Shown here piece by piece: positions 1-9,962 of a stretch of DNA of 64,000 nucleotides. This DNA is from Nocardia africana NBRC 100379 (lineage in GTDB: Bacteria; Actinomycetota; Actinomycetes; Mycobacteriales; Mycobacteriaceae): contig NZ_BDAV01000002.1 of the NCBI RefSeq assembly GCF_001612635.1, positions 62,001-126,000 of the forward strand, read 5' to 3'. How positions within the stretch are numbered: the first letter of the stretch is position 1; each line of letters starts with the position of its first letter. A program made the translations under genes and the position numbers. The notes below the pieces were generated by a model. The model was not told the origin of the DNA. It saw only the letters and a list, made by a program, of their open reading frames with translations, and made no database searches.

Positions 1-564
1 GCCGCGCCACATTCGAATGCCGTTCCACAGCGGCCCGCCCTCGTCCGGATGCAACTGCGCGCGGACCGTGGAGTGCAGGCCGTCGGCGCCGATCAACACG
101 TCCGCGGTCTCTTCGACGACCGCGCCTGCGGCGCGGTCGAGGAATTGGCACCGCACCCCGCCGGCCTCCTCGGCGAACGATTGCAGCACCATTCCTTCGC
201 GCACGGCATCGTCCCCGAGCCGACGGCGCACCAGATCGAGGAGCAGCCCTTGCAATTCGCCGCGGTGCACCGAGTATTGGGGCCACGGATGCCCGGCGGC
301 GAGTCCACGCGGCTCACTCCAGATGTGATTTCCGAACCGGTCGAGATGCACCGCCGCGGACGTGGCGATAGCGCAATCGGCCAGTGCCGCACCGAGTTCC
401 AGTTCGTTGAGCTCGCGCACCGCATGCGGAAGCAGATTGATTCCGACGCCGAGCGGGCGAAGCTCACCGACCGCGTCCAGCACGACAGCCTCGATCCCCA
501 CCCGGTGCAGGCAGGCCGCCGCGGTCAACCCGGCGATTCCGGCGCCTGCGATCAGCACCCGCAT
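1..564 (-). CDS. FAD-dependent monooxygenase (3' end outside window)
   Basis: Only the N-terminal 188 residues are in the window; the frame stays open to base 1. The protein begins MRVLIAGAGIAGLTAA, a Rossmann dinucleotide-binding fold with the GxGxxG motif at residues 7-12. It carries GADGLHSTVR near residue 160, the DG motif of class A flavoprotein hydroxylases that contacts FAD and NAD(P)H. This places it in the p-hydroxybenzoate/salicylate hydroxylase-like family, which hydroxylates aromatic or polyketide-like substrates. The substrate cannot be told from this fragment. The ATG at 564 is chosen because it sits directly before the Rossmann strand; a GTG two codons upstream (570) is an alternative. 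Confidence 0.85.
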   Translation of the reverse strand, partial: MRVLIAGAGIAGLTAAACLHRVGIEAVVLDAVGELRPLGVGINLLPHAVRELNELELGAALADCAIATSAAVHLDRFGNHIWSEPRGLAAGHPWPQYSVHRGELQGLLLDLVRRRLGDDAVREGMVLQSFAEEAGGVRCQFLDRAAGAVVEETADVLIGADGLHSTVRAQLHPDEGGPLWNGIRMWRG

Positions 565-710
565 CAGCACACCTCGAGTTCGCCGACCGCCAGCGCCCCA
601 CCCACGATTTCGCTCCTCCCGACGACGACCCGAAACCCCGAGCAATCTACCGATTCGCGGTGCGCGTTGCAGGACGCTCATTCACCGCGGGTGGATGTGC
701 CGCGGGCCGG

Positions 711-1370
711 CTACCCCTGTGGTGGAAGCAGACGTCCGATGAACCCGGCCGCCACCAGCCGGTCGAATGCGGCGCGAACTCCTTCCGGAGTATCCTGCTC
801 GATCGCCCATCCCTCGGCCGCGTACCGCCACACGCGCTGTGTATCCCCCACCAGCATCGTGACGACCCGCTCCACATCACCGATCCGCTCCACATAATCG
901 TCCAGCGATTCCGGCAGCGACCCGCACACCACCTCGACATCCGGCCACCGCTTCCGGCAGGTCGCATAACTGCGGCGCTGTTGATACGGCCGGCAGATCA
1001 GCAGAACGGAATGCACGACGCGACCCGAGTCGCGCAGCAGCGCACGCGAAAAGTCGACGTTCTCAGCGGTATTCGTGGCCCGAGACTCGACCAGCACAGC
1101 GTCGTCCGGAATCCCCAGCGCGACAGCGTGTTCGCGATAGTGGACCGCTTCTCCCGCCGGAAACTCGGCGACCGTCGTCGGCGCGTTCGCGCCGCTGAAC
1201 ACGATCGTCGAGAACATCCTCCGCCGAAACAGCTCGGCCGCATACGTCGCCACCCCGATGTCATGACTCCCCAGCCCGATCCCCACATCCACCGGCCGCA
1301 CATCATGCCCCATGAGGTTGTAATCCCACAGGGTGCGCACATCGGCCCGGATGGAGTCGGGAATCCGCAT
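711..1370 (-). CDS. YdcF/DUF218 family protein
   Basis: A 219-residue soluble protein with the DUF218 (SanA/ElyC/YdcF-like) pattern. It has an early GLGSHD segment at about residues 33-38, then AAELFRRRMFSTIVFSGANAP, then ES-ATNTAENVDFSRALL at about residues 95-112. The conserved S/T-x-N-T-x-E-N motif is the hallmark of this family. Members are implicated in envelope metabolism or bind nucleotide-like ligands, but a reaction for this one cannot be assigned. It lacks the N-terminal membrane helix of SanA/ElyC. It lies 146 bp upstream of the monooxygenase on the same strand, and its 5' end faces the terminator of the ribosomal operon. Confidence 0.75.
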   Translation of the reverse strand: MRIPDSIRADVRTLWDYNLMGHDVRPVDVGIGLGSHDIGVATYAAELFRRRMFSTIVFSGANAPTTVAEFPAGEAVHYREHAVALGIPDDAVLVESRATNTAENVDFSRALLRDSGRVVHSVLLICRPYQQRRSYATCRKRWPDVEVVCGSLPESLDDYVERIGDVERVVTMLVGDTQRVWRYAAEGWAIEQDTPEGVRAAFDRLVAAGFIGRLLPPQG

Positions 1371-1463
1371 CCAACGATCTTACGAATGCGGCGAGTATTC
1401 GCCTGCCGGTGTGGTTACCTCGCCTCGGAAGACGAAGGCAGGGCGCTCGGCGGCTGCGAATGC

Positions 1464-1501
1464 ACGAAGGCCCGCTTCCCGTTCGGAAAGCGGGCCTTCG
1501 T
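1464..1501 (-). terminator. Hairpin terminator behind the S10 ribosomal operon
   Basis: A perfect 14-bp inverted repeat (arms 1464-1477 and 1488-1501, ACGAAGGCCCGCTT and its complement) with a 10-base loop, located 34 bp past the rpsQ stop. Only a weak T-rich tail follows on either strand, as is usual in high-GC actinobacteria. Its position between the ribosomal operon and the YdcF gene fits a transcription end for the operon. Confidence 0.75.
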
Positions 1502-1534
1502 ATTTCGACTACACAGCCGAGGCCGGGAAGAGGC

Positions 1535-1831
1535 TTACTTCGCCTTTTCCAGGACCTCCACCAGCCGCCACCGCTTGGTGGCCGACAGCGGACGGGTCTC
1601 CATCAGCTGCACGCGGTCGCCGACACCGGCGATCTCGTTCTCGTCGTGCGCCTTCACCTTCGAGGTGGTGCGGATGATCTTGCCGTAAAGCGGGTGCTTC
1701 ACACGATCTTCCAGCTCGACCACGATGGTCTTGTTCATCTTGTCGGAGACGACGTAGCCGATGCGCACCTTGCGCGAGCCACGCTCCTCCTGCTTGGCCG
1801 GCGTCTTGGCCGGGCCCTTGGCGTCACTCAT
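1535..1831 (-). CDS. rpsQ: 30S ribosomal protein S17
   Basis: 98 residues. The core [19 protein letters not shown] followed by [19 protein letters not shown] and [21 protein letters not shown] is classic S17, an OB-fold protein that binds 16S rRNA near helix 11. A short charged N-terminal extension (about 20 residues, rich in Lys/Ala) is seen, as in other Mycobacteriales. The ATG overlaps the rpmC stop as ATGA, so the two are translationally coupled. It is the last gene of the S10 operon here, followed by the hairpin at 1464-1501. Confidence 0.98.
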   Translation of the reverse strand: MSDAKGPAKTPAKQEERGSRKVRIGYVVSDKMNKTIVVELEDRVKHPLYGKIIRTTSKVKAHDENEIAGVGDRVQLMETRPLSATKRWRLVEVLEKAK

Positions 1832-2067
1832 GCCGCGTCTCCCTTGCCTTCAGGACCGGAGGCCAGGCCGAGCTCGCGCTCACGCATGACCGTGTAGATG
1901 CGCGCGATCTCGTGACGAACCACACGCAGGCGCCGGTTGTTCTGCAACTGGCCGGTCGCCATCTGGAAGCGCAGGTTGAACAGCTCTTCCTTCGATTCAC
2001 GCAGGCGGGCGACGAGCTCGTCCTCGTTGAGCTCGCGCAGGTCTGCGGCCGGAGTTCCGGTAGCCAT
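1828..2067 (-). CDS. rpmC: 50S ribosomal protein L29
   Basis: 79 residues, a two-helix coiled protein. [34 protein letters not shown] is diagnostic of L29, which sits by the peptide exit tunnel next to L23. The ATG at 2067 gives [13 protein letters not shown] and forms TGATG with the rplP stop (one-base overlap). The frame extends upstream into rplP, but the longer start would add non-L29 residues. Confidence 0.97.
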   Translation of the reverse strand: MATGTPAADLRELNEDELVARLRESKEELFNLRFQMATGQLQNNRRLRVVRHEIARIYTVMRERELGLASGPEGKGDAA

Positions 2068-2483
2068 CAGAACTGCTCCTCCCTGGTCACGATCCTGCAC
2101 TTCATCGGGAGCTTGTGCATCGCGCGGCGCAGCGCCTCACGAGCGGTCTCCTCGTTCGGGTAAGACATCTCGAACATCACGCGACCCGGCTTGACGTTCG
2201 CGACCCACCACTCCGGCGAACCCTTACCGGAACCCATGCGGGTTTCGGCCGGCTTCTTGGTCAGCGGGCGATCCGGGTAGATGTTGATCCAGATCTTGCC
2301 GCCACGACGGATGTGGCGGGTCATCGCGATACGCGCCGACTCGATCTGCCGGTTGGTGACGTACGCCGGCTCCAGAGCCTGGATGCCGAAGTCACCGAAC
2401 GCCACCGAGGTGCCGCCCTTGGCCATACCGGTACGACGGGGGTGATGCTGCTTGCGGTGCTTGACCTTGCGGGGCATCAACAT
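2067..2483 (-). CDS. rplP: 50S ribosomal protein L16
   Basis: 138 residues, the normal actinobacterial length. It begins [17 protein letters not shown] and carries the L16 signature [18 protein letters not shown] and the C-terminus [12 protein letters not shown]16 helps build the A-site region of the large subunit. The start lies 3 bp past the rpsC stop and the 3' end overlaps rpmC by one base. Confidence 0.98.
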   Translation of the reverse strand: MLMPRKVKHRKQHHPRRTGMAKGGTSVAFGDFGIQALEPAYVTNRQIESARIAMTRHIRRGGKIWINIYPDRPLTKKPAETRMGSGKGSPEWWVANVKPGRVMFEMSYPNEETAREALRRAMHKLPMKCRIVTREEQF

Positions 2484-2486
2484 GGG

Positions 2487-3284
<798 letters not shown>

Positions 3285-3692
3285 TTACTTAGCCCCTCCC
3301 TTCCGGCGGCTACGAGCCGGGGCGGCGCTGGCGACGCTCTCGACCTCGATCGTGATGTGGCTGGTGCGCTTGCGGATCCGGAACGCGCGGCCCTGGGCGC
3401 GCGGCTGGAAACGCTTCATGGTCGCGCCCTCGTCGACATACGCCGTCGAGATGACCAGGGTGTCGGGGTTCAGGCCGAAGTTGTTCTCGGCGTTCGCCGC
3501 GGCGCTGGCCACGACCTTGGCGACGGGTTCGCTGGCGGCCTGCGGCGCGAAGCGCAGGATGTTCAGCGCATCCTCGACCCGCTTGCCGCGGACCAGGTCC
3601 ACGACGCGGCGAGCCTTCATCGGAGTGACGCGAACGTGCTTCGCGGTCGCGCGCGCGGTCGGGTTCTGAAGCGTGGTGTCTTGTTCGCTCAT
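3285..3692 (-). CDS. rplV: 50S ribosomal protein L22
   Basis: 135 residues. [29 protein letters not shown] and the C-terminal [23 protein letters not shown] are L22 landmarks; the latter forms the beta-hairpin reaching into the exit tunnel. The ATG overlaps the rpsS stop by four bases (ATGA). A short basic tail ends RSRRKGGAK. Confidence 0.98.
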   Translation of the reverse strand: MSEQDTTLQNPTARATAKHVRVTPMKARRVVDLVRGKRVEDALNILRFAPQAASEPVAKVVASAAANAENNFGLNPDTLVISTAYVDEGATMKRFQPRAQGRAFRIRKRTSHITIEVESVASAAPARSRRKGGAK

Positions 3693-3970
3693 CGCCGCTT
3701 GCTCTTCCGATCTTCCTTGACGTGGCTCCGGAACGTCCTGGTCGGCGCGAACTCACCGAGCTTGTGCCCGACCATGTTCTCCGAGACGAACACCGGCACG
3801 TGCTTGCGGCCGTCGTGGACCGAGAACGTGTGGCCGATGAAATCGGGGATGATGGTCGAACGACGCGACCAGGTCTTGATGACCTGCTTGGTGCCCTTCT
3901 CGTTCTGGACGTCCACCTTCTTGAGGAGGTGTTCGTCGACGAACGGGCCCTTCTTGAGGCTGCGTGGCAT
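3689..3970 (-). CDS. rpsS: 30S ribosomal protein S19
   Basis: 93 residues starting [19 protein letters not shown], with [48 protein letters not shown] split over its length. This is invariant S19 sequence of standard length; S19 contacts S13 and the 16S rRNA head. It follows rplB by 14 bp and overlaps rplV by four bases. Confidence 0.98.
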   Translation of the reverse strand: MPRSLKKGPFVDEHLLKKVDVQNEKGTKQVIKTWSRRSTIIPDFIGHTFSVHDGRKHVPVFVSENMVGHKLGEFAPTRTFRSHVKEDRKSKRR

Positions 3971-3984
3971 CTTTAACCTCCTCC

Positions 3985-4815
<831 letters not shown>

Positions 4816-4848
4816 GAGTTCTTCTCTGCTTTCTGAAGATCCGACCGC

Positions 4849-5154
4849 TTAGGCGACCGGGCCTCCGAAGATCTCGATGGGCTTGCTGTCGGCCGAGATG
4901 GTCACGAGCGCGCGCTTGGTGCTCTTGCGCTGGCCGTAACCGAAGCGGGTCCGCTTGCGCTTGCCCTGACGGTTGGCAGTGTTGACGCTGGTGACCTTGA
5001 CGCCGAAAACCTTCTCGACGGCGATCTTGATCTGCGTCTTGTTCGAGTCCGGGTGCACCAGGAAGGTGTAGGTGCCCTCTTCGATCAGCCCGTAGGACTT
5101 CTCGGAGATCACCGGCGCGAGCAGAATGTCGCGGGGGTCGGCGATGGTGGTCAC
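4849..5154 (-). CDS. rplW: 50S ribosomal protein L23
   Basis: 101 residues from a GTG start: [31 protein letters not shown]. Family landmarks include [20 protein letters not shown] and the [14 protein letters not shown] segment. L23 is the trigger-factor and SRP docking protein at the tunnel exit. The GTG overlaps the rplD stop as GTGA. A longer upstream frame exists but lies inside rplD. Confidence 0.97.
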   Translation of the reverse strand: MTTIADPRDILLAPVISEKSYGLIEEGTYTFLVHPDSNKTQIKIAVEKVFGVKVTSVNTANRQGKRKRTRFGYGQRKSTKRALVTISADSKPIEIFGGPVA

Positions 5155-5822
5155 TTGCTTTCCTCCTGTGCAGACTCGGCCGGGCCGTGCACGAACGCGT
5201 TGAGCGCCTCGACGCTGAACACGACGTCGTCGCTGAGCAGCACGTCGTAGGTGTTCAGCTGGTCCGGCGCGATCGGGTGCACACCCTGCAGGTTCGCCAC
5301 GCTCTTCCACGCGGTGACATCTTCGCGGCCCACCACGACCAGCACCTTCTTGCGGTCCGACAGCTCGGCCAGGAAGTTCTTGGCGGCCTTGGTGGACGGC
5401 GTCTGGCCGGCGACCAGTTCGCTGATCACGTGGATGCGCTCGTTGCGGGCCCGGTCCGACAGGGCGCCACGCAGGGCGGCGGCCTTCATCTTCTTGGGCA
5501 GACGCTGCGAGTAGTCGCGCGGCTGCGGGCCGTGCACGGTGCCACCGCCGGTGAACTGCGGCGCGCGGGTCGAACCCTGGCGGGCGCGGCCGGTGCCCTT
5601 CTGGCGGTACGGCTTCTTACCACCGCCGCGGACGTCGCCGCGGGTCTTGGTGGCGTGCGTGCCCTGGCGAGCCGCGGCCTGCTGGGCCACGACGACCTGG
5701 TGCATCAGCGCGATGTTGGCGGTCGCGTCGAAGATCTCCGCGGGGAGCTCGACGGTGCCGTTGGTCTTGCCGCCCGGTTCCTTGACCGGAAGCGTCAGGT
5801 TGGTCTTAGTGTCGGTGCTCAT
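5151..5822 (-). CDS. rplD: 50S ribosomal protein L4
   Basis: 223 residues. [44 protein letters not shown] is the conserved tunnel-lining loop region of L4. The rest matches the alpha/beta L4 fold. In several bacteria L4 autoregulates the S10 operon through its leader; whether that happens here is unknown. The ATG overlaps the rplC stop as ATGA. Confidence 0.98.
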   Translation of the reverse strand: MSTDTKTNLTLPVKEPGGKTNGTVELPAEIFDATANIALMHQVVVAQQAAARQGTHATKTRGDVRGGGKKPYRQKGTGRARQGSTRAPQFTGGGTVHGPQPRDYSQRLPKKMKAAALRGALSDRARNERIHVISELVAGQTPSTKAAKNFLAELSDRKKVLVVVGREDVTAWKSVANLQGVHPIAPDQLNTYDVLLSDDVVFSVEALNAFVHGPAESAQEESK

Positions 5823-6508
5823 GCCCGGGCACCACCCTTCGCAGCACTCTTGACGATCACGATGCCGCCCTTGCGGCCCGGGATCGCGCCCTTGATCAGC
5901 AGCAGGCCGTTCTCGGCGTCCACCTTGTGGACCGAGAGGTTCTGCGTGGTCACGCGATCGTTACCCATCCGGCCGGCCATCCGCATGCCCTTGAACACGC
6001 GACCCGGGGTGGAGCAACCACCGATGGAGCCCGGCCGGCGGTGCACGGCCTGCGCACCGTGGGCGGCGCCCTGGCCACGGAAGCCGTGGCGCTTCATGAC
6101 ACCGGCGTAGCCCTTGCCCTTGCTGGTGCCGGTCACGTCGACGTAGGTGCCCTCTTCGAAGACATCCGCCGACAGTTCCTGGCCCACCTCGAACGCGGCG
6201 GCGTCGGCGACGCGGATCTCGGCGACGTGGCGACGCGGGGTGACACCGGCCTTGGCGAACTGCCCGGCGACGGGCTTGGTCACCTTGCGCGGGTCGATCG
6301 CGCCGAAGGCGAGCTGAACGGCGGAGTAGCCGTCGCGCTCCTCGGTGCGGATCTGGGTCACGACGTTCGGCCCGGCCTTGATGACGGTCACCGGAACGAC
6401 GCGGTTCTTCTCGTCGAACACCTGGGTCATACCGAGCTTGGTGCCCAGGATGCCCGCGGCGGGCCGCGTCTTGGCGTCAGTCGCCGGTCCTTGCTTCTTG
6501 TCAGTCAT
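5819..6508 (-). CDS. rplC: 50S ribosomal protein L3
   Basis: 229 residues from the ATG at 6508: [48 protein letters not shown] and the [22 protein letters not shown] segment are diagnostic. L3 approaches the peptidyl-transferase centre through its extended loop. A longer open frame reaches 6682 but overlaps rpsJ, so the shorter start is chosen. It begins 14 bp after the rpsJ stop. Confidence 0.97.
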   Translation of the reverse strand: MTDKKQGPATDAKTRPAAGILGTKLGMTQVFDEKNRVVPVTVIKAGPNVVTQIRTEERDGYSAVQLAFGAIDPRKVTKPVAGQFAKAGVTPRRHVAEIRVADAAAFEVGQELSADVFEEGTYVDVTGTSKGKGYAGVMKRHGFRGQGAAHGAQAVHRRPGSIGGCSTPGRVFKGMRMAGRMGNDRVTTQNLSVHKVDAENGLLLIKGAIPGRKGGIVIVKSAAKGGARA

Positions 6509-6522
6509 ATCTGCAATCCCCG

Positions 6523-6828
6523 TCACTGAATGTTGACGTCGACGCTGGCCGGCAGATCGATGCGCATGAGCGCGTCGACCGTCTTCGGCGTCGGGTCGAG
6601 GATGTCGATCAGCCGCTTGTGCGTGCGCATCTCGAAGTGCTCGCGCGAGTCCTTGTACTTGTGCGGCGAGCGGATGACGCAATACACGTTCTTCTCGGTC
6701 GGCAACGGCACCGGCCCGACGACGCGGGCACCGGTGCGGGTCACCGTCTCGACGATCTTGCGCGCAGACGCATCGATCGCCTCATGGTCGTAGGCCTTGA
6801 GCCTGATGCGGATCTTCTGTCCCGCCAC
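6523..6828 (-). CDS. rpsJ: 30S ribosomal protein S10
   Basis: 101 residues from a GTG start: [22 protein letters not shown]. It contains [36 protein letters not shown], invariant in S10. Besides its ribosomal role, S10 is NusE and takes part in antitermination. An AAAGGAC ribosome-binding site lies 7-8 bases before the GTG. It is the first gene of the operon; its leader is described in the intergenic entry at 6829-7293. Confidence 0.98.
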   Translation of the reverse strand: MAGQKIRIRLKAYDHEAIDASARKIVETVTRTGARVVGPVPLPTEKNVYCVIRSPHKYKDSREHFEMRTHKRLIDILDPTPKTVDALMRIDLPASVDVNIQ

Positions 6829-7293
6829 GCTGAGTGTCCTTTTCTCCGCTTACGTTGTGACCCAGGAGCTTTCGCTCCCGAACCACCCTCATTTGCACAG
6901 CCCGAACACACGAAGACGCATCAGCCACCAACACGACCGGGGCGCACCCGATCCATCGCCGCTGTTCATCTGTCATGGTTCTTCCGGTCCACGCGGTCGG
7001 GCGTGTCGCCATTCCGCTCATTCTTCGACCCCGGGCATCTTTCACCTGGTGGGTCTCGGAACTTCGTCCCGGACGTACCCGCGCCGGACTCGACGCCGAT
7101 ACTCAGTGGGTCCTGCTCACCTACCGGCGATGGACACACACCACCGCTGCAGGCAACCCGAACAGTATGCCCGAGGTCCCCCACCCACTCCAAATCGGGG
7201 GTCGTCCGCCCCGTCGGACGCGCCGCGGCCCTGGTCGGACGGTACCGGACCATGCGGCGGCGCGTCGAACTTACTCCACAGTAAGATGCTGAC
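6829..7293. promoter_or_regulatory. Divergent intergenic region: S10 operon leader and DUF4442 promoter
   Basis: 465 bp without a convincing gene. On the minus strand, about 36 bases before the rpsJ GTG, a short hairpin GGAGC-GAAA-GCTCC (6865-6878) would form a GNRA-tetraloop stem in the S10 operon leader. At the plus-strand end, TAAGAT (7282-7287) is a good -10 hexamer six bases before the ATG at 7294, so that gene may be transcribed as a leaderless mRNA. A perfect 6-bp inverted repeat, CTTACT-ccac-AGTAAG (7270-7285), overlaps this -10 and looks like a repressor operator. No clear -35 was found for either promoter. Confidence 0.5.
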
Positions 7294-7770
7294 ATGACGA
7301 AAGAGACCGCCACCTATCGCGGCTGGAAGAAGCTGCCCGACAACCGCCTCGGCCATGCACTGTTCTCGGTCGGCATGATCGCCCGCGTGCCCTATTTCGG
7401 CACCGTCGTGCCGAACGTGGTGCGGCTGGAACCGGGATTGTGCGAGGTCACCGCGCCCAAGTGGTTCGGGATCCACAATCACCTGGGCACCTTCCACGCG
7501 ATCGCGGCCTGCAATCTGGCCGAGGTCGCGATGGGCATGCTGAGCGAGGCGACGGTGCCGACCACCCACCGCTGGATCCCCAAGGCGATGAACGTGCAAT
7601 ACCTGGCCAAGGCCGAATCCGGGCTGCGCGCGATCGCGAAGCTCGACCGGATCCCGGACTTCGAGACCCTCACCGAGGGGACCGAGGTGGTCGTCCCGGT
7701 GTCGATCTACGACAAGCACGGGGTCGAGGTCGTGCACGCCGACATCACCACCTGGGTGACGCCGAAGTAG
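7294..7770 (+). CDS. DUF4442 hotdog-fold protein
   Basis: 158 residues. The pattern (GLCEVTAPKWFGIHNHLGTFHAIAACNLAEVAMG, then LAKAESGLRAIAKLD, then VSIYDKHGVEVVHADITTWV) is that of DUF4442 proteins, PaaI/YiiD-like acyl-CoA thioesterase relatives. The conserved HN-HLGTFHAIA stretch at about residues 67-77 corresponds to the substrate-facing helix of the hotdog fold. A role in acyl-CoA or lipid turnover is inferred from the fold only. The ATG lies just behind a -10-like hexamer, so the mRNA may be leaderless. Confidence 0.75.
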   Translation: MTKETATYRGWKKLPDNRLGHALFSVGMIARVPYFGTVVPNVVRLEPGLCEVTAPKWFGIHNHLGTFHAIAACNLAEVAMGMLSEATVPTTHRWIPKAMNVQYLAKAESGLRAIAKLDRIPDFETLTEGTEVVVPVSIYDKHGVEVVHADITTWVTPK

Positions 7771-7785
7771 CCGATCGGGCCGGGT

Positions 7786-8730
7786 TCAGCAGGGCGGGGG
7801 CGGCGGTGTGCCCGCGACGGCGGCGGTGATGTAGGCGAGCGCGCGCTGATCCGACAGCATCGCGTCATGAGCGACGACGAGGGCAGGGCAGCCGTCCTGC
7901 AGCCAGATGTTTCGGTTGCCGCCCTGCGGATCGCTCAACAGGGCCGTCTCCGGCGGAGTGATGACCGTGTCGTCGCGGCTGGCGATGGCGGTGTAGCGGA
8001 TCCCCGGCTGGGTCTCACCGCCGGCGTTCAACCGGTTCAGGGTCGAGGTTCCCGGCGCCTGTTCGGCTCCGGCGGGCCCGAAGACCTGCGCCGCGACCGC
8101 CGGTCCGTCCATACCCAGGGCGCCGTAGAAGGGGAACATCGCCGGCAGGCCGGCGAAGGTCGATCCGCGATAGGGCGTGCCGACGGTGACCACGCTCGCC
8201 ACCTGCTCGGGATGGTGGCGCACGAACTCACGAATATCGGTGCCGCCGGTGGAATGGCCGACCATGACGACCTTCGCCGCTCCCGTCACATCCAGGACCC
8301 GTGTGACGAAGGCGCCCAATTCCGTTGCCTGCGTGGCGATATCGGCCACGCCGTAGATGCCGTTGCCCTCCACCGCCGCGGCCACCGGGCCCAGTCCCGC
8401 CCATTTCGGATCGGGCACACCGTTGGCACCCAGATTCGACAACGGCAGTCGTCCCACATCGGCCGCGAACACGCAGTAGCCGAGCCGGTGCAATTGCGGT
8501 GCGAGTACGGCGAAGCTGCGCCCGGCGTCGGTCGCCGCGCCGTGGGCCAGAATCACCGGATAGGGCTTGTCCGCGGTGGTCCGGCAGCCGAAATCGTTGG
8601 CGCCCGGCACATTCGGCACTTCGGCCGGAAAGGCGGCCGCCTGCGGCGCACGGGCGCCGGCCCAGGCGATCAACGCCCCCAGGACCAGCGCGAGTACCGC
8701 GCGCGCAGTGCGATTGCGCTCGCCGCACAT
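7786..8730 (-). CDS. Secreted class-2 lipase (alpha/beta hydrolase)
   Basis: 314 residues with an N-terminal signal peptide (about residues 1-33, basic start then a hydrophobic Ala/Leu stretch ending around AAA-F). The mature protein shows PVILAHGAATDAGRSF (oxyanion-loop HG), the nucleophile elbow GHSTGG near residue 160, an acidic residue in SRDDTVITP and a C-terminal His in VVAHDAML. Together these make a Ser-Asp-His triad of the Lipase_2/EstA type, so hydrolysis of acylglycerols or esters outside the membrane is likely. The tail ends in a run of prolines. Its ATG lies 3 bp past the stop of the mycolyltransferase, so the two are probably co-transcribed. Confidence 0.85.
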   Translation of the reverse strand: MCGERNRTARAVLALVLGALIAWAGARAPQAAAFPAEVPNVPGANDFGCRTTADKPYPVILAHGAATDAGRSFAVLAPQLHRLGYCVFAADVGRLPLSNLGANGVPDPKWAGLGPVAAAVEGNGIYGVADIATQATELGAFVTRVLDVTGAAKVVMVGHSTGGTDIREFVRHHPEQVASVVTVGTPYRGSTFAGLPAMFPFYGALGMDGPAVAAQVFGPAGAEQAPGTSTLNRLNAGGETQPGIRYTAIASRDDTVITPPETALLSDPQGGNRNIWLQDGCPALVVAHDAMLSDQRALAYITAAVAGTPPPPPC

Positions 8731-8733
8731 CGG

Positions 8734-9789
8734 TCACAGTCCCAGGCCCGAGGCCAGCACCGGCCACGATTTCTTCAGGTCGTCCTGCCAGTAGCCCCAG
8801 GAGTGCGTGCCGGTCGGCCGGAAATCGTAGCTGGCAGGGATGTTCAGTGAGTTCAGCCGTGCCTGCATATTGTGGGCGCAGTAGTTCGTCGCCGATTCGA
8901 TGATGCCGCCGAGCACGAGCTGATTGGCGTAACCCCATTCCCCGGGCAGCGAGTATTCGCCGTTCAAGGTGTCGTAGGGCCCGGGCAGTCCGCTGCCGTT
9001 CGCGATATAGATGGCCTTGCCGCGCAGGCCCTCCGCGTGCACGTAGGGATCGTTGCTCACCCAGTCCGGATCGCCGGGCGGTCCCCACATGTTCTCGGCA
9101 TTGCCCCAGCCCCACGTCTCGACCGTGAGCCGGACGAATTCCTGTCCGACCGGATCGGAGGTCTGGGCACATCCGCTGTAGGAACCCACCGCGGAGAACA
9201 GGTCCCCGGTGGTCGCCGCGAGCGCCAAGGTCGTGGTGGCCGACATCGAATAGCCGGCAATTCCGTTGCGGCCGTTGGCATCCAGATACGTGTTCAGAAG
9301 CGGCGGCAGTTCCTGCGTCAGGAACGTCCGCCACTTGTTGTGACCCAGGTGCGGATCGTCGCGCTGCCAGTCGGCGTAGTAACTGAACATGCCACCGATC
9401 GGCGTCACCACGTTGACGTTCTTGTCGGCGAGGAATCTGAGCGCATCGGTCTTGGTGGCCCAGGTCGAGCCGTCGAGACCGCCGCCGGCGCCGAGCAACA
9501 GATACAGCACCGGACGCGGGACGCTGGTGTCGGCCGCCCGCTGCACCTGCACCTCGATGTCCTGCCCCATCGCCGCGGAGTGCACGAACAACGACTGATG
9601 GCGCGGATCGTCGGTGCGGACCCGGACGATCGCGGAGTCCGAGCCGGTCGGGCCGGGCGCCGGCGCGGGATCGGCGGCACCGCTCCCCTGGCACAGCAGC
9701 AGGGCGGCGGCCGCCACCACCGCCGTCGTCATCATCCGCGGCACGGATCTGTGCCGCGGGATCCGCCCCGTGTCTCGAAACCTTCGCAT
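8734..9789 (-). CDS. Antigen 85-type mycolyltransferase (copy 1)
   Basis: 351 residues from the ATG at 9789, preceded by a good AGGGAGA ribosome-binding site. A signal peptide spans about residues 1-38 (RMMTTAVVAAAALLLC). The mature part has the Ag85/FbpA esterase fold: VLYLLLGAGGGLDGSTWATKTD, VVTPIGGMFSYYADW, nucleophile elbow GYSMSA near residue 170, and the terminal THSWGYWQDDLKKSWP, whose His is catalytic in the family. Such enzymes move mycolates from trehalose monomycolate to arabinogalactan or to trehalose monomycolate. The elbow reads GYSMSA where FbpA has GLSM-A/G. It forms an operon with the secreted lipase, and is clearly paralogous to the copy at 21593-22666. Confidence 0.92.
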   Translation of the reverse strand: MRRFRDTGRIPRHRSVPRMMTTAVVAAAALLLCQGSGAADPAPAPGPTGSDSAIVRVRTDDPRHQSLFVHSAAMGQDIEVQVQRAADTSVPRPVLYLLLGAGGGLDGSTWATKTDALRFLADKNVNVVTPIGGMFSYYADWQRDDPHLGHNKWRTFLTQELPPLLNTYLDANGRNGIAGYSMSATTTLALAATTGDLFSAVGSYSGCAQTSDPVGQEFVRLTVETWGWGNAENMWGPPGDPDWVSNDPYVHAEGLRGKAIYIANGSGLPGPYDTLNGEYSLPGEWGYANQLVLGGIIESATNYCAHNMQARLNSLNIPASYDFRPTGTHSWGYWQDDLKKSWPVLASGLGL

Positions 9790-9962
9790 ATCGTTCTCCC
9801 TGGCCCACCAGCAGTTCGCGAGCACCCCCGACGGCGCCCGTGGTCTCAGGTTATGAACTGCCCCAACGCATTTCACGACGCGAATTGCTACGCCACGATT
9901 TTTCGGGGCGTAACATCCACGGCCCGCGCGGCGATGCGGGGCCGGGCTGGGAGAATGCGGCC

